Below the pieces are notes generated by a model. It saw only the letters and a program-made list of their open reading frames with translations, did no database searches and was not told the origin of the DNA. This document shows, piece by piece, positions 53,239 through 61,414 of a DNA stretch of 64,000 nt (position 1 is its first letter; each line of letters begins with the position of its first letter). Origin of the DNA: Lachnospiraceae bacterium (GTDB lineage Bacteria; Bacillota; Clostridia; Lachnospirales; Lachnospiraceae); assembly GCA_025758065.1 (NCBI GenBank), contig CP107199.1, positions 2,701,501 to 2,765,500 of the forward strand, in the 5' to 3' direction. Both the position numbers and the translations under genes were made by a program.

Positions 53239-54323
53239 GAAAGATGATGAGTAGTATGAAAAAAGGAACAGCAGTGGCAATGGCAGCCGTAATGTGTATT
53301 TCCCTTGCAGGATGCGGCGGGTCTACTAAAAAGGTGGTGGCTGATAAGAAAGAAACGATAGCAACCACCACTGCAGCAGAAACGCAAACAGAGACAGCAC
53401 AGGAAACAGAGGCTGTTAATGATTCTGATATGGCAGAGATCCTGGCAGGTACTACCTGGGCGGGGATTTCCAGTGAACAGGAGATCATGGTAGCTGCTTT
53501 TGATGAAAAAGATGTGTATATGGCAATTTTAGATACAAATGGAGAGGTAACAGATCTGGATGGCTACTGGAAAGCGGATTATGATACATTTTATCTATAC
53601 GCCAATGAGGATTACTCCGATGATCCCACAACTTTTGAATTTGACTGGTATACAACTGAAAATGGGGAGTATATCCAGTTAGATGATATTATCTTATCCA
53701 GTGAGGGGGATGGAAGCAACCTGGAAAACACATTAGACCAGATGATGACCACTGCAAGTGTGATCGAGTACGTAGCACAGGGGACTTACTGGATCGGCTC
53801 CGGCGACGAAACAGCTATGATCTTCTATTTTGAAGGAGACCAGGCATATTTTGACCTTCTCTACAATGAAAATGGCCAGATCCAGACACAGTCCATTTCC
53901 GGTCTGTGGAGTCTTGATTATGATCATCTGACCCTGATCGATGATGAAACAGATATGTCCTATGAATTAGGATGGGATCTGTCTGAAGAAGGTGACAGCT
54001 ATTGCTTTGAGCTGACAGAGGATGATACTACCTATTATCTTTATGAATCAGCGGCAGAAGATGTAGACAGCACCTTAAATATCCTTACAAGCTATCTTAC
54101 AGCAGAGGACAGTGTAGATGTAGAGTCTGACGATATCGATCTTAGTGATTTTCTGGCTGGTTATGTAGGCCATTCTGTGATCGATGCATTTATGCTCAGC
54201 GGTATTTCTCCTGACTTCGAGACCAGAAAGTATTGTGCAGAGCTGTTAGGATTTACAAACTACAGTGGTACCAGTGATGAAAACCTGGCATTGATCCAGT
54301 TAATGGGTGGCACAGTACAGTAA
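53235..54323 (+). CDS. Lipoprotein with a duplicated domain, end of the type VII locus
   Basis: A 362-residue lipoprotein: signal peptide with lipobox SLAGC (Cys about residue 27), a Thr/Glu-rich linker, then two copies of a beta-rich unit (about 70-145, starting AGTTWAGISSEQEIMVAAF, and about 170-250, starting AQGTYWIGSGDETAMIFYF), both with an inner YWKADYDTFYLY- or LWSLDYDHLTLI-like strand. A helical acidic C-terminal region follows. The ATG overlaps the previous stop by four bases, so it belongs to the operon. Outer-face accessory or receptor function is an inference; no family recognised. Confidence 0.78.
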   Translation: MRKMMSSMKKGTAVAMAAVMCISLAGCGGSTKKVVADKKETIATTTAAETQTETAQETEAVNDSDMAEILAGTTWAGISSEQEIMVAAFDEKDVYMAILDTNGEVTDLDGYWKADYDTFYLYANEDYSDDPTTFEFDWYTTENGEYIQLDDIILSSEGDGSNLENTLDQMMTTASVIEYVAQGTYWIGSGDETAMIFYFEGDQAYFDLLYNENGQIQTQSISGLWSLDYDHLTLIDDETDMSYELGWDLSEEGDSYCFELTEDDTTYYLYESAAEDVDSTLNILTSYLTAEDSVDVESDDIDLSDFLAGYVGHSVIDAFMLSGISPDFETRKYCAELLGFTNYSGTSDENLALIQLMGGTVQ

Positions 54324-54378
54324 AAATAATAAGCCGGAAAAGACAGTATTTTGTAAACTCTTTTTAAGGATTCTGAAA

Positions 54379-54407
54379 TTGCATCTTATCGTCCTCTCTA
54401 TTATAAT
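54379..54407 (+). promoter_or_regulatory. Promoter of the GW-repeat secreted protein
   Basis: TTGCAT (54379-54384), 17-base spacer, TATAAT (54402-54407), 57 bases before the start codon. Confidence 0.8.
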
Positions 54408-54463
54408 GAAACTAGATAAAAATCAGACATTTTTATAAAAAGTGATAGTAAGGAGGATGGAAT

Positions 54464-55645
54464 ATGAAGATGAAAAAAGCCTGGTGTATGGTATTAGCTG
54501 CAGCAATGACCTTTATGTCCGTAATGCCTGCATTTGCAGCAGACAAAAAAATTGACACAGTAAAGCTGACTTTTTCTTACGACAGGGCGCCGGCCAGTGG
54601 AGATTCCATTGGTTCTATCCATGTAAGTGGTGATACAGACAGTTATTATGTAGAGTCTGCTGAGTATACTAATGCAGAGAATCAGGATACCTGGACTGTA
54701 GGAGATGTGCCGGAAGTAAAAGTAGAGCTTTATGCAAAAGATGGCTACCGATTCTCTTATACAAGCAAAAGCCATTTCAAAATTTCCGGCTGCAATGCAG
54801 AGTTCCAGAAAGCAAAGATCTATGACAGCGGTGATTACATTGAAGTAACAGCCCAGTTAAAGCGTGTAGGCGGCAAGTTGGAGGGAACATCCAATCTGGA
54901 GTGGAATGATGGTATTGCAGAGTGGGATTCCATTGATGGTGCAAAAAGCTATGATGTAAAGCTGTTAAGAAATGAAAAAACAGTGACAACTGTAAATACT
55001 ACGGCAACTTCTTTTAACTTCTCCGGTTACTTTAATAAAGAGGGAGACTACACATTCCGCGTAAGAGCCATTGCAAGCTACAACAATAAAGCAGGTGAGT
55101 GGTCTGATGATTCCTCTTCGTATTACGTAGATGAAGACGAGGCAGGAACTTACAATGGAACCGGCAAATGGATACAGGATAACAATGGCTGGTGGTACTC
55201 ATATTCCACAGGCGGATACCCGACTAACTGCTGGAAACAGATCAATGGAGCATGGTACTATTTCAATACCTCCGGTTATTGTCAGACTGGCTGGGTAAGA
55301 GTAGACAGACAGTGGTATTATTTAACCGGTGGCGGTGTGATGACTACCGGCTGGCAGTTTGTGGGAGGCCAGTGGTATTATCTGAACGGAAGCGGTGAGA
55401 TGCAGACCGGCTGGCAGTGCGTAGGCAATAAATGGTATTATCTGGATTCCAGCGGCGCTATGAAGGTTGGTTGGCAGCAGATCGGAGGCCAGTGGTATTA
55501 TCTGAACGGAAACGGTGAGATGACGATAGGCTGGCAGTTTGTAGGCGGCAGATGGTATTATATGGGCGGAAATGGTGTAATGTATGCAAATACATGGACA
55601 CCTGACGGAAGATATGTGGATGGTTCCGGTGCCTGGGTACAGTAA
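54464..55645 (+). CDS. Secreted protein with seven GW/YY cell-wall-binding repeats
   Basis: A 393-residue exported protein: signal peptide (to about 25, PAFAAD), a beta-rich domain (about 28-140), an Fn3-like domain (about 145-225; LEWNDGIAEWDSIDGAKSYDVKL), then about seven 20-residue repeats (TGWQFVGGQWYYLNGSGEM and variants), the choline-binding-like type common on clostridial surfaces. The promoter and ribosome site AGGAGG are its own, so it need not be part of the type VII operon. No enzyme motif; likely adhesive or wall-bound structural role. Confidence 0.85.
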   Translation: MKMKKAWCMVLAAAMTFMSVMPAFAADKKIDTVKLTFSYDRAPASGDSIGSIHVSGDTDSYYVESAEYTNAENQDTWTVGDVPEVKVELYAKDGYRFSYTSKSHFKISGCNAEFQKAKIYDSGDYIEVTAQLKRVGGKLEGTSNLEWNDGIAEWDSIDGAKSYDVKLLRNEKTVTTVNTTATSFNFSGYFNKEGDYTFRVRAIASYNNKAGEWSDDSSSYYVDEDEAGTYNGTGKWIQDNNGWWYSYSTGGYPTNCWKQINGAWYYFNTSGYCQTGWVRVDRQWYYLTGGGVMTTGWQFVGGQWYYLNGSGEMQTGWQCVGNKWYYLDSSGAMKVGWQQIGGQWYYLNGNGEMTIGWQFVGGRWYYMGGNGVMYANTWTPDGRYVDGSGAWVQ

Positions 55646-55691
55646 ACGGACATGTACAGGACAGGAACATCACCATAAATGAAAGTCAGTT
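55641..55691. repeat. Direct repeat, left copy, flanking the DUF5688 gene
   Basis: Starts AGTAAACGGACATG and ends CATAAATGAAAGTCAGTT. The other copy is at 56657-56708; the outer parts match closely and the middle 15 bases differ. Confidence 0.7.
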
Positions 55692-56605
55692 CAGCATACA
55701 GAAGAGGGACTTAGGGAAACAATTGAAAAATCATCTTCAGAGCGGGAATAACGGTAGACCTGATTAGAAAGACGGTCCTGGGCCGGGACTTCTGTCTGGT
55801 TGATAAAAGTTACCAGATGGGCAAGATCATTGTAAGAGACCAACTCATCATCAGGTAAAAGAAGAACTTCATGAATGCTGGAGGGAAGGATCAGAATGTT
55901 ACGGTCCATCCCTTCAGCAAAATTTTTTATTGTGTCTTTGTAAAGAATACAGGCAGCGCCATTTATGCCGTTTTTATTGGTAAGAACGTAAAAAGGAGTA
56001 TCTGGCAGCGATGGGTCATAGTGTAAATGTCCGGGATCGAGAGATTCCAGAATACATGACATGCTGGAGATAGAAGGAGGAAAAAGACTGGGAGTGTTAA
56101 TGAGGGATTGCCTGTAAAGATCATCTACAGTAATGCCCCAGGTCTTTATATGATGGTCATAAATGGCAGCTGTCATAATACCGTCTTCATTTTCCTGTAT
56201 ATACAGATAAAAGACAATAGCAAGATCCAGCCAGGGAATATGGGGCATGGTCTTTAAAAGAGACTGGTTGGAAGCAGCATTGATCAGGCGGAAAGCAATA
56301 CGGGAAGAAATGGAAGCATAGTCAGAAAGTGCGAACTGGTTTAAAAAAGGCGGATAACTGTTTTCATGATAGGCAGTTAAGAGCTTTTTGGTGATCGTTT
56401 CCAGAGAAACGCCGTCCAGATAATGCTCATAAAAGGGATTCAGGTAAATAGAAGGTGCTACGGGACTGCCGTTTTTTTCAATACACAGTCCGTCCAGGAT
56501 AAGACTATTATTCTTCTGTACTTTCCTTAAAGTAAGAGAGTAACCATCCCCCAGTGCCAGTTCCATTTGTTTTTTCATTGTTTCAAGAAATTCATTGTAT
56601 ACCAA
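55691..56605 (-). CDS. DUF5688 family protein
   Basis: A 304-residue soluble protein, clostridial in distribution as far as I recall, starting MVYNEFLETMKKQMELALGDGYSLTLRKV and with NGAACILYKDTIKNFAEG near residue 225. No catalytic motif or signal peptide. AGGAGG precedes the start on the minus strand. It is oriented against its neighbours and flanked by 51-bp direct repeats. The promoter at 57000-57028 (minus) could serve it across repeat F2. Function unknown; the family name is from memory. Confidence 0.72.
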   Translation of the reverse strand: MVYNEFLETMKKQMELALGDGYSLTLRKVQKNNSLILDGLCIEKNGSPVAPSIYLNPFYEHYLDGVSLETITKKLLTAYHENSYPPFLNQFALSDYASISSRIAFRLINAASNQSLLKTMPHIPWLDLAIVFYLYIQENEDGIMTAAIYDHHIKTWGITVDDLYRQSLINTPSLFPPSISSMSCILESLDPGHLHYDPSLPDTPFYVLTNKNGINGAACILYKDTIKNFAEGMDRNILILPSSIHEVLLLPDDELVSYNDLAHLVTFINQTEVPAQDRLSNQVYRYSRSEDDFSIVSLSPSSVC

Positions 56606-56656
56606 AAGATATACCTCCTAATATAATATTTATGAAAACTGCATACGCAGATCCAT

Positions 56657-56708
56657 AGTAAACGGATATGCCATTTGGCGGTGACATCATCATAAATGAA
56701 AGTCAGTT
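56657..56708. repeat. Direct repeat, right copy, flanking the DUF5688 gene
   Basis: AGTAAACGGATATG ... CATAAATGAAAGTCAGTT; partner of 55641-55691. It lies 52 bases beyond the start of the DUF5688 gene. Confidence 0.7.
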
Positions 56709-56749
56709 GTAAAAATGGATTCATACGGATTCATTATAATCAAGATGTT

Positions 56750-56946
56750 GAGGCCAAAAGGTATTTTGACCTCTCTGATACCGAATTGCTACGTGTTTTG
56801 CACTCCCGCAATTCTAAAAACATTCGTAATCCGCTCATTTTTCTTCAAAAAATGACTTCTTACTCATGTTTTTGGCAGGTCCAAAGCTCAAAAATCCTCC
56901 TGCAAGCAAGCTTGCATCGGATTTATGACCTTTTGACCCTGGTATC
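56750..56946 (-). repeat. Repeat family F2, copy C (inverted, 197 bp)
   Basis: Reverse complement of copies A and B, from GAGGCCAAAAG to GACCCTGGTATC, including the CGGATTACGAATGTTTTTAG core on the minus strand. Confidence 0.88.
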
Positions 56947-56999
56947 TAATCAATTACAGATCATAGAAATGATAAAGATTAAATATAAGATATGTAACC

Positions 57000-57028
57000 A
57001 GAATAAGGGATGGGGGATGATTTGTCAA
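57000..57028 (-). promoter_or_regulatory. Minus-strand promoter, possibly for the DUF5688 gene
   Basis: TTGACA (57028-57023), 17-base spacer, TATTCT (57005-57000). It points left through repeat F2 copy C toward the DUF5688 gene 395 bases away. Confidence 0.6.
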
Positions 57029-57058
57029 GGGAAAGAGGAAAAAAAGATAAAAAAAGAA

Positions 57059-57080
57059 TGCGTCTGAGAGGAATCGAACC
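57059..57080 (-). other. Truncated tRNA 3' end: attachment-site scar of an integrative element
   Basis: On the minus strand GGTTCGATTCCTCTCAGACG and then CA read as a tRNA T-loop, 3' half of the T-stem and acceptor strand ending in discriminator A, followed by a T-rich terminator-like tail. The rest of the tRNA is missing: upstream bases do not form the 5' T-stem perfectly. This is what an element leaves at the far end after integrating into a tRNA 3' end. Confidence 0.7.
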
Positions 57081-57342
57081 ACTGACATACACCAGAGAAA
57101 ATAAAGGAAAATGCGGTATCTCCAGCCACTGTATGTTGATCTGACCACAAATCTGACCATGAATCGTTTAACGGCAGCCTGCGGTCTGATTTCCGGGTAT
57201 CAAAATTGTGTATCATTACATTTGGGAAAGTTGATTGTCAAGAAATTGATAGTCGGCTTTTTTTGTACTCATTTTTGGGTTAATCCCTTTCTGAAAAAAC
57301 GGAAAAGGTTAACATAAATAACAAATAAGGAGGATACGCAAC

Positions 57343-57582
57343 ATGAGAAAAGGAACATTAGTTCGTGATGCAGAGTCGGACAGAATGATGATCCGTTACG
57401 GAATCGAGGAGTACAGCGATGGATTGCATTGCGGAACACCGTTGGAGGTTAAGGTGGGGAGCCACTGGAGACAGACCAGACTTGAGTATGATGGTGCGGA
57501 TTGGTATCTGGTAGGCATCCGGACAGAGCAGTTAGAGGGATTAAGCGTCAGAACCGGAAAGTGGGGTAGCCATGAAAATTAA
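57343..57582 (+). CDS. DUF5348 family protein (integrative-element cargo), copy 1
   Basis: A 79-residue protein, pattern GLHCGTPLEVKVGSHWRQTRLEY...DWYLVGIRTEQLEGLSV, which I recall as DUF5348, found in clostridial conjugative and mobilisable elements. AAGGAGG before ATG 57343. It overlaps the next gene by 11 bases. A second, diverged copy at 59298-60896 is split by an insertion sequence. No function is established. Confidence 0.82.
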   Translation: MRKGTLVRDAESDRMMIRYGIEEYSDGLHCGTPLEVKVGSHWRQTRLEYDGADWYLVGIRTEQLEGLSVRTGKWGSHEN

Positions 57583-57775
57583 ACATATGATATCTGGGAA
57601 AAGCAATAGCGAAAAGTTGTTGCAGTGCAGTCAGATGGCATTAAATCTGGCGGTTATCCTGGCACTGAGTCCGTTGGTGTATACAGCTTTGGAGGATGTA
57701 TACCGTAAAGCATCTGGATGGCCGGAACGTCTCCGCAATGCAGTCTGGGATTATTTATCTGGAGGCAGCGTATAG
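57572..57775 (+). CDS. Small element-borne protein
   Basis: A 67-residue protein with a basic head (MKIKHMISGKSNSEKLL), one hydrophobic helix (about 21-40; MALNLAVILALSPLVYTAL) and an amphipathic tail. Its start lies inside the end of the DUF5348 gene, so the two are cotranslated. Such small proteins sit between DUF5348 and the mobilisation genes of related elements; no family recognised. Confidence 0.6.
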   Translation: MKIKHMISGKSNSEKLLQCSQMALNLAVILALSPLVYTALEDVYRKASGWPERLRNAVWDYLSGGSV

Positions 57776-57903
57776 GCGTGAGTGAGGGGTATCTCCGACC
57801 AGTCTGCCCCATTAGCAGTCTGCTGCTCTACGCAGCATCCAGCAGATGGAGCATCCAGCCCCGTTTCCCTTAATTAAAGATATTGTTGGGTAAAAAAGAA
57901 AGG
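57776..57903. other. Junction region without a gene
   Basis: From 57776 to 57903 nothing coding is seen. It begins in the 14-bp motif GGCGTGAGTGAGGG (57775-57788), whose inverted copy is at 63390-63403, and contains small hairpins (GCAGTCTGCTGC and CCAGCAGATGG). Confidence 0.5.
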
Positions 57904-59063
57904 TCAGTCGATTTTGCCGATGAAGCGGTAGTAGATTTCTACTTCCTGCTCACGGCTTCCATCCTCGCCCTTGACAGCTTCGTGGACGGTTATTTTTTCA
58001 ATTAGAGTGTTCAGAAGTTCGGCGGTCAGCTCCACAGGGTTGACATACTGTTTCATTAGGGCAATCCACTTTTCAGCATCCGCTGCGGTCTGTACGGCGG
58101 CTTCCATCATTTCGTGAAGCTGTCTTATTTTTGTTTCAAGCTCCTTTTGCTCGTTCTGGTACTTCTCGGACAGCATATTGAAGTTATACTCGGTTATGCG
58201 TCCGGCAGACCAGTCCTCATACATTTTAGCAAACAGCCCGTCAACCTCGGCTTTACGCTTCTCTGCCTTTTTCAGCTCCGCAGCCTGCTTTTTCTTCGCA
58301 GAGTTCCTTTCCCTGTCGCTGACATTGAGCAGCCGTTTCAGCAGCTTGTCCTCATCTTTCTGTGCCAGCATAGACCAGTATTGCAGTCTTGCAAGCACAT
58401 AGGCATACAGTACATCATAGCGGATATAGTGCATGGAACACTGGCGTAATTCCTGTCCGTTCTTGCTGCAATGGTAGTACCCGTATGGGTTTTTGTTCTG
58501 CTTGTTTTCCCCATAGGCTAAAGACCATCCGCAGTCTGCACATTTTATCAATCCTGCGAAAATCTGTGTCGTACCGTTTCTGCGTTTCCTGCGTCTGCTT
58601 GCAATCAGCTCTTGAACTTTTTGGAACACTTCTTCGGAAATGATGGCTTCGTGGGTATTTTCCACACGATACCATTCTTCCTGCGGCTTCCGCACCTTTT
58701 TCTTGTTCTTGAATGAAATGTTGCTCTGCTTGTTGTGAACGCTGTGACCGATGTAGGTTTCCTCTTTCAAAATGCTCTTGACCTGTGCAATCGTCCACGC
58801 ATAGGCTTTTTCTGCGGGCGCACCGGCGTAGATATTGGCGAAAGTCCCGTATCTTTCATAGTTCAGCCAGCCGGGGGTAGGTACTTTTTCCTCCACCAGA
58901 ATCCGTGTAATGCTGGCGGCTCCACGCCCGTGTACAGCAAGGTCAAAAATCTTCTCTACAATCCAGCGTGTTTCCGGGTCGATCAGAAGATGACCTTTTT
59001 TGTCCGGGTCTTTTACATAGCCCAGCGGTGCATAGGCTCCATAGTGTGCGCCATTGGCAAATC
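57904..59063 (-). pseudogene. Large serine recombinase, N-terminal catalytic domain missing
   Basis: The frame covers the middle and C-terminal parts of a large serine integrase: recombinase domain (GAYAPLGYVKDPDKKGHLLIDPETRWIV), zinc-ribbon (FAGLIKCADCGWSLAYG...YYHCSKNG...QCSMHYIR) and a long coiled coil. The resolvase domain with the catalytic Ser, normally about 150 residues before this point, is absent. Homology stops at about 59063, where plus-strand codons of a replication-initiator-like gene begin. The annotated-looking start of the open frame (59154) is antisense to that other gene. Confidence 0.88.
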
Positions 59064-59266
59064 TTGACTGTATGCGGGAGAACACAACCAAAATCCGCAA
59101 CATCAAGCAATATCTGAAAGCCGCCCTTTTCAACGCCCCGTCCACAATCGGCAACTACTACACTTCCCTTGTCGCCCATGACATGGCAAGCGGCGCACTG
59201 TCACCGAAAAAGCCGCAGTACGGCGACCCGGACTATTATTCATGCAATGAGGGCGAAAGCCTGTAA
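59063..59266 (+). pseudogene. C-terminal remnant of a replication-initiator-like gene
   Basis: About 67 codons (LDCMRENTTKIRNIKQYL ... ending YYSCNEGESL) match the tail of the replication initiator/DUF6017-type proteins of integrative elements. The DNA-binding part is absent because the serine recombinase fragment abuts at about 59063. The next gene (DUF5348 copy 2) starts 31 bases after its stop with its own AAAAGGAGG. Confidence 0.75.
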
Positions 59267-59496
59267 CCACCCACAACCACAAAAGGAGGATTTTATTATG
59301 GCACAGAAAATGACAGGAGCATTGGTATTTGACGAGCGCACCGACCGTTACGACATCCGCTTTGACTTAAACAGCTACTACGGGGGCTTGCATTGCGGCG
59401 AGTGCTTTGACGTATTCGTGCGGGGCAAGTGGAAGCCGACCCGGATTGTGATGTTGTCAAGATTGGTTGACACATTTTTCTCAAGGACATCATGGA

Positions 59497-60405
59497 CTAT
59501 GCTGCTATACGCAGAGAATCATAGTATCTCTGTCGCTTGAGCATGGGAGGAAGACCACCATTGGTGGTGCAAATCCTCCGATTGTTCCAATAACTGATAA
59601 AGTATCTCCAGATTAGAGACTTCAGTTCGGACACAGTCAGGTTTTCACTGTTGTATCGGTCATACAATAATTCTGTCTTTAGACGCGCCCACATGCTTTC
59701 ACAACGGGCATTGTCATGGCATCGACCACCGGCACTGTTCATACTTTGGATGATTTCATATTTTCTCAGGGTGCTGCGGTAAAGCTCACTGGTATATTGG
59801 CTACCTCGATCGGAGTGAAGCACTGCTCCTTGAATTTCAGGATATGCGATAAAAGCGTTTTCTACCGTATGCTGGCAAAGCGTTGCCTTCATCGTGGTTT
59901 CCATTGCCAGCCCCAGTACTGCTGAATCAAAACAATCGAAGATTGCCGAAACATAGAGTTTTCCATCTTTTGCTTTGATTTCGGTGATATCTGTCACGCA
60001 TTTTTCAAGAGGCTTTTCTGATGTGAAATTTCTCTTAAGAAGATCATCCGATTTACGAGCCTCACGGTCTGCTTTCGTAATTCCTTTCGGATTACGCTTA
60101 GGACGATGACTGAGACCGATTTTTTCCATGACTCTATAAACGGTACGCTCACTGGGGATAGGAATGCCATCAGGTCGTTTAAGAGTTAATGCCTGGAACA
60201 TACGTACACGTCCATAGGTGTCGTTGCAGACATCCTCAGCATGGATTTCAAGCATGGTATCTGCAAGCGTCTGGTATTTCCACGGACGGTCTTTTACGGA
60301 CAGATATTTATAAAATCCCTGGCGGCTCACATGTAACATACGACAGTAAAAAGCCAGTTTTCCCTTGATGGTGCCATCGTCAGTCTTAATCGCAATGAAT
60401 TTCAT
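59497..60405 (-). CDS. IS3-family transposase OrfB (DDE)
   Basis: A 302-residue DDE transposase: HTH_21-type N-terminus, then the rve integrase core with DDE residues in WVTD-like CVTDITEIKAKDGKLY, VLHSDRGSQYTS and NARCESMWARLKTE. It overlaps orfA by four bases, and a -1 frameshift joining the two is typical of the family. Normal length, appears intact. Confidence 0.93.
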   Translation of the reverse strand: MKFIAIKTDDGTIKGKLAFYCRMLHVSRQGFYKYLSVKDRPWKYQTLADTMLEIHAEDVCNDTYGRVRMFQALTLKRPDGIPIPSERTVYRVMEKIGLSHRPKRNPKGITKADREARKSDDLLKRNFTSEKPLEKCVTDITEIKAKDGKLYVSAIFDCFDSAVLGLAMETTMKATLCQHTVENAFIAYPEIQGAVLHSDRGSQYTSELYRSTLRKYEIIQSMNSAGGRCHDNARCESMWARLKTELLYDRYNSENLTVSELKSLIWRYFISYWNNRRICTTNGGLPPMLKRQRYYDSLRIAA

Positions 60406-60743
60406 TCTTTCGGTCTTAGAGACTTCCGACGGCTCGCTGCGAAAAAAGCGCTGGCTTCTTCCAGAAACTCGTTTTCTTCTTTCAGACGACGAATTTCTTT
60501 ATCCTGATCTTTCACGCGTTTTCGAAGCATGGTTAATTCCTCCGCAAGGCTCATGGCAGATTCTGGAGTATGGGCACCTTCTCCAATATCCAGTTGTCCG
60601 GTTCTTACGGCTTTAAGCCAGGTATGGATAGTCCCTTCAGGAATTCCTAATTCTTTAGCGGCTTTCGCACCACCGATTTCTTTTGCAAGCTTAACTGCCT
60701 GCACTTTGTATTCATGATCGTACTTACGTTGACTTCGTGCCAT
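60402..60743 (-). CDS. IS3-family OrfA (helix-turn-helix)
   Basis: A 113-residue DNA-binding protein with an HTH of the transposase_8 type (GAKAAKELGIPEGTIHTWLK) and a leucine-zipper-like C-terminus (LRKRVKDQDKEIRRLKEENEFL). GGAGGTG lies before the start on the minus strand (position 60743); the longer frame to 60803 covers the IS end. Confidence 0.9.
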   Translation of the reverse strand: MARSQRKYDHEYKVQAVKLAKEIGGAKAAKELGIPEGTIHTWLKAVRTGQLDIGEGAHTPESAMSLAEELTMLRKRVKDQDKEIRRLKEENEFLEEASAFFAASRRKSLRPKE

Positions 60744-60937
60744 AGTTGGGCACCTCCTTATTCTCTTGATTATACTATGAAATCCTTGAGAATAGGCTGT
60801 CAACTTTATTTATACACCATCATTGAGTACGGCGACAACTGGTATCTTGTGGGTATCAGAGCCGAGGACTTGAACGGGCTGCGGGTGCGTATCTGACCGC
60901 CGCCCCATAAAGAAACGCGAAAGGAGGACGCGACAAA

Positions 60938-61414
60938 TTGCAGGACGAAGTAAACGAAAAGACCATAGCCCTTTACATCAAGACCGGGAAGCTGACCGCG
61001 CAGACGCTCCAAAAGGCAATGAAAGCCATACTGTCAAAGGGCAAAAAGCAGCTTGCAAAACCGCCACAGGGCAAGCAGAGCTTAAAGCAGCTTATGAAGC
61101 AGAACGCGGGCGTTTCCAACATTGAGATTACCGAGGGCAATATCAAAGCCTTTGAGAGTACGGCGAAAAAGTACGGTATCGACTTTGCGCTGAAAAAGGA
61201 CGCGACGGAAAGCCCGCCCCGCTATCTGGTTTTCTTCAAGGGGCGGGACGCGGACGTACTGACCGCAGCCTTTAAGGAATTTTCCGCAAAAAAGCTGACA
61301 CAGGAGAAAAAGCCCTCAATCCGAAAGCTGCTCTCTACCCTCAAAGAAGCTGCACAGGGCAGAAACGCGGAACGGGCAAAGGTCAAGAACAAGGACAGGG
61401 AGGTATCGCTATGA
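60938..61414 (+). CDS. PcfB/DUF3801-like conjugation protein
   Basis: A 158-residue protein of the PcfB family, the usual companion of the coupling protein in clostridial and enterococcal conjugative elements (LYIKTGKLTAQTLQKAMKA..., PRYLVFFKGRDADVLTAAFKEF). TTG start with AAAGGAGGAC upstream. It overlaps the coupling-protein gene by four bases (ATGA). It likely helps the coupling protein handle relaxosome substrates. Confidence 0.85.
   Translation: MQDEVNEKTIALYIKTGKLTAQTLQKAMKAILSKGKKQLAKPPQGKQSLKQLMKQNAGVSNIEITEGNIKAFESTAKKYGIDFALKKDATESPPRYLVFFKGRDADVLTAAFKEFSAKKLTQEKKPSIRKLLSTLKEAAQGRNAERAKVKNKDREVSL

Larger units (their letters stand above)
59449..60822 (-). mobile_element. IS3-family insertion sequence (1374 bp)
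   Basis: Ends TGATGTTGTC and its partner ACACCATCA, with an imperfect 40-bp inverted match containing TTGACA and TTCTCAAGGA at both ends. A TTG duplication flanks it (59446-59448 and 60823-60825). It carries overlapping orfA and orfB, both intact. Confidence 0.92.
59298..60896 (+). pseudogene. DUF5348 gene copy 2, split by an IS3-family insertion
   Basis: The 5' part (59298-59448) reads MAQKMTGALVFDERTDRYDI ... KWKPTRI, the 3' part (60823-60896) EYGDNWYLVGIRAEDLNGLRV and a stop. Removing the insertion and one TTG restores RIEYGDNWY in frame, matching copy 1 (RLEYDGADWYLVGIR). The gene is therefore a recent casualty. Confidence 0.92.

Noticed and set aside
51394..54323. LXG-type polymorphic toxin and immunity pair in the type VII operon
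   Set aside because: The 297-residue protein has no nuclease, NADase or other toxin motif, and the downstream gene encodes a secreted lipoprotein rather than a cytosolic immunity protein.
57059..57140. Complete tRNA gene on the minus strand
   Set aside because: Only the T-loop, 3' T-stem and acceptor strand are present; D-arm, anticodon arm and 5' acceptor are missing.
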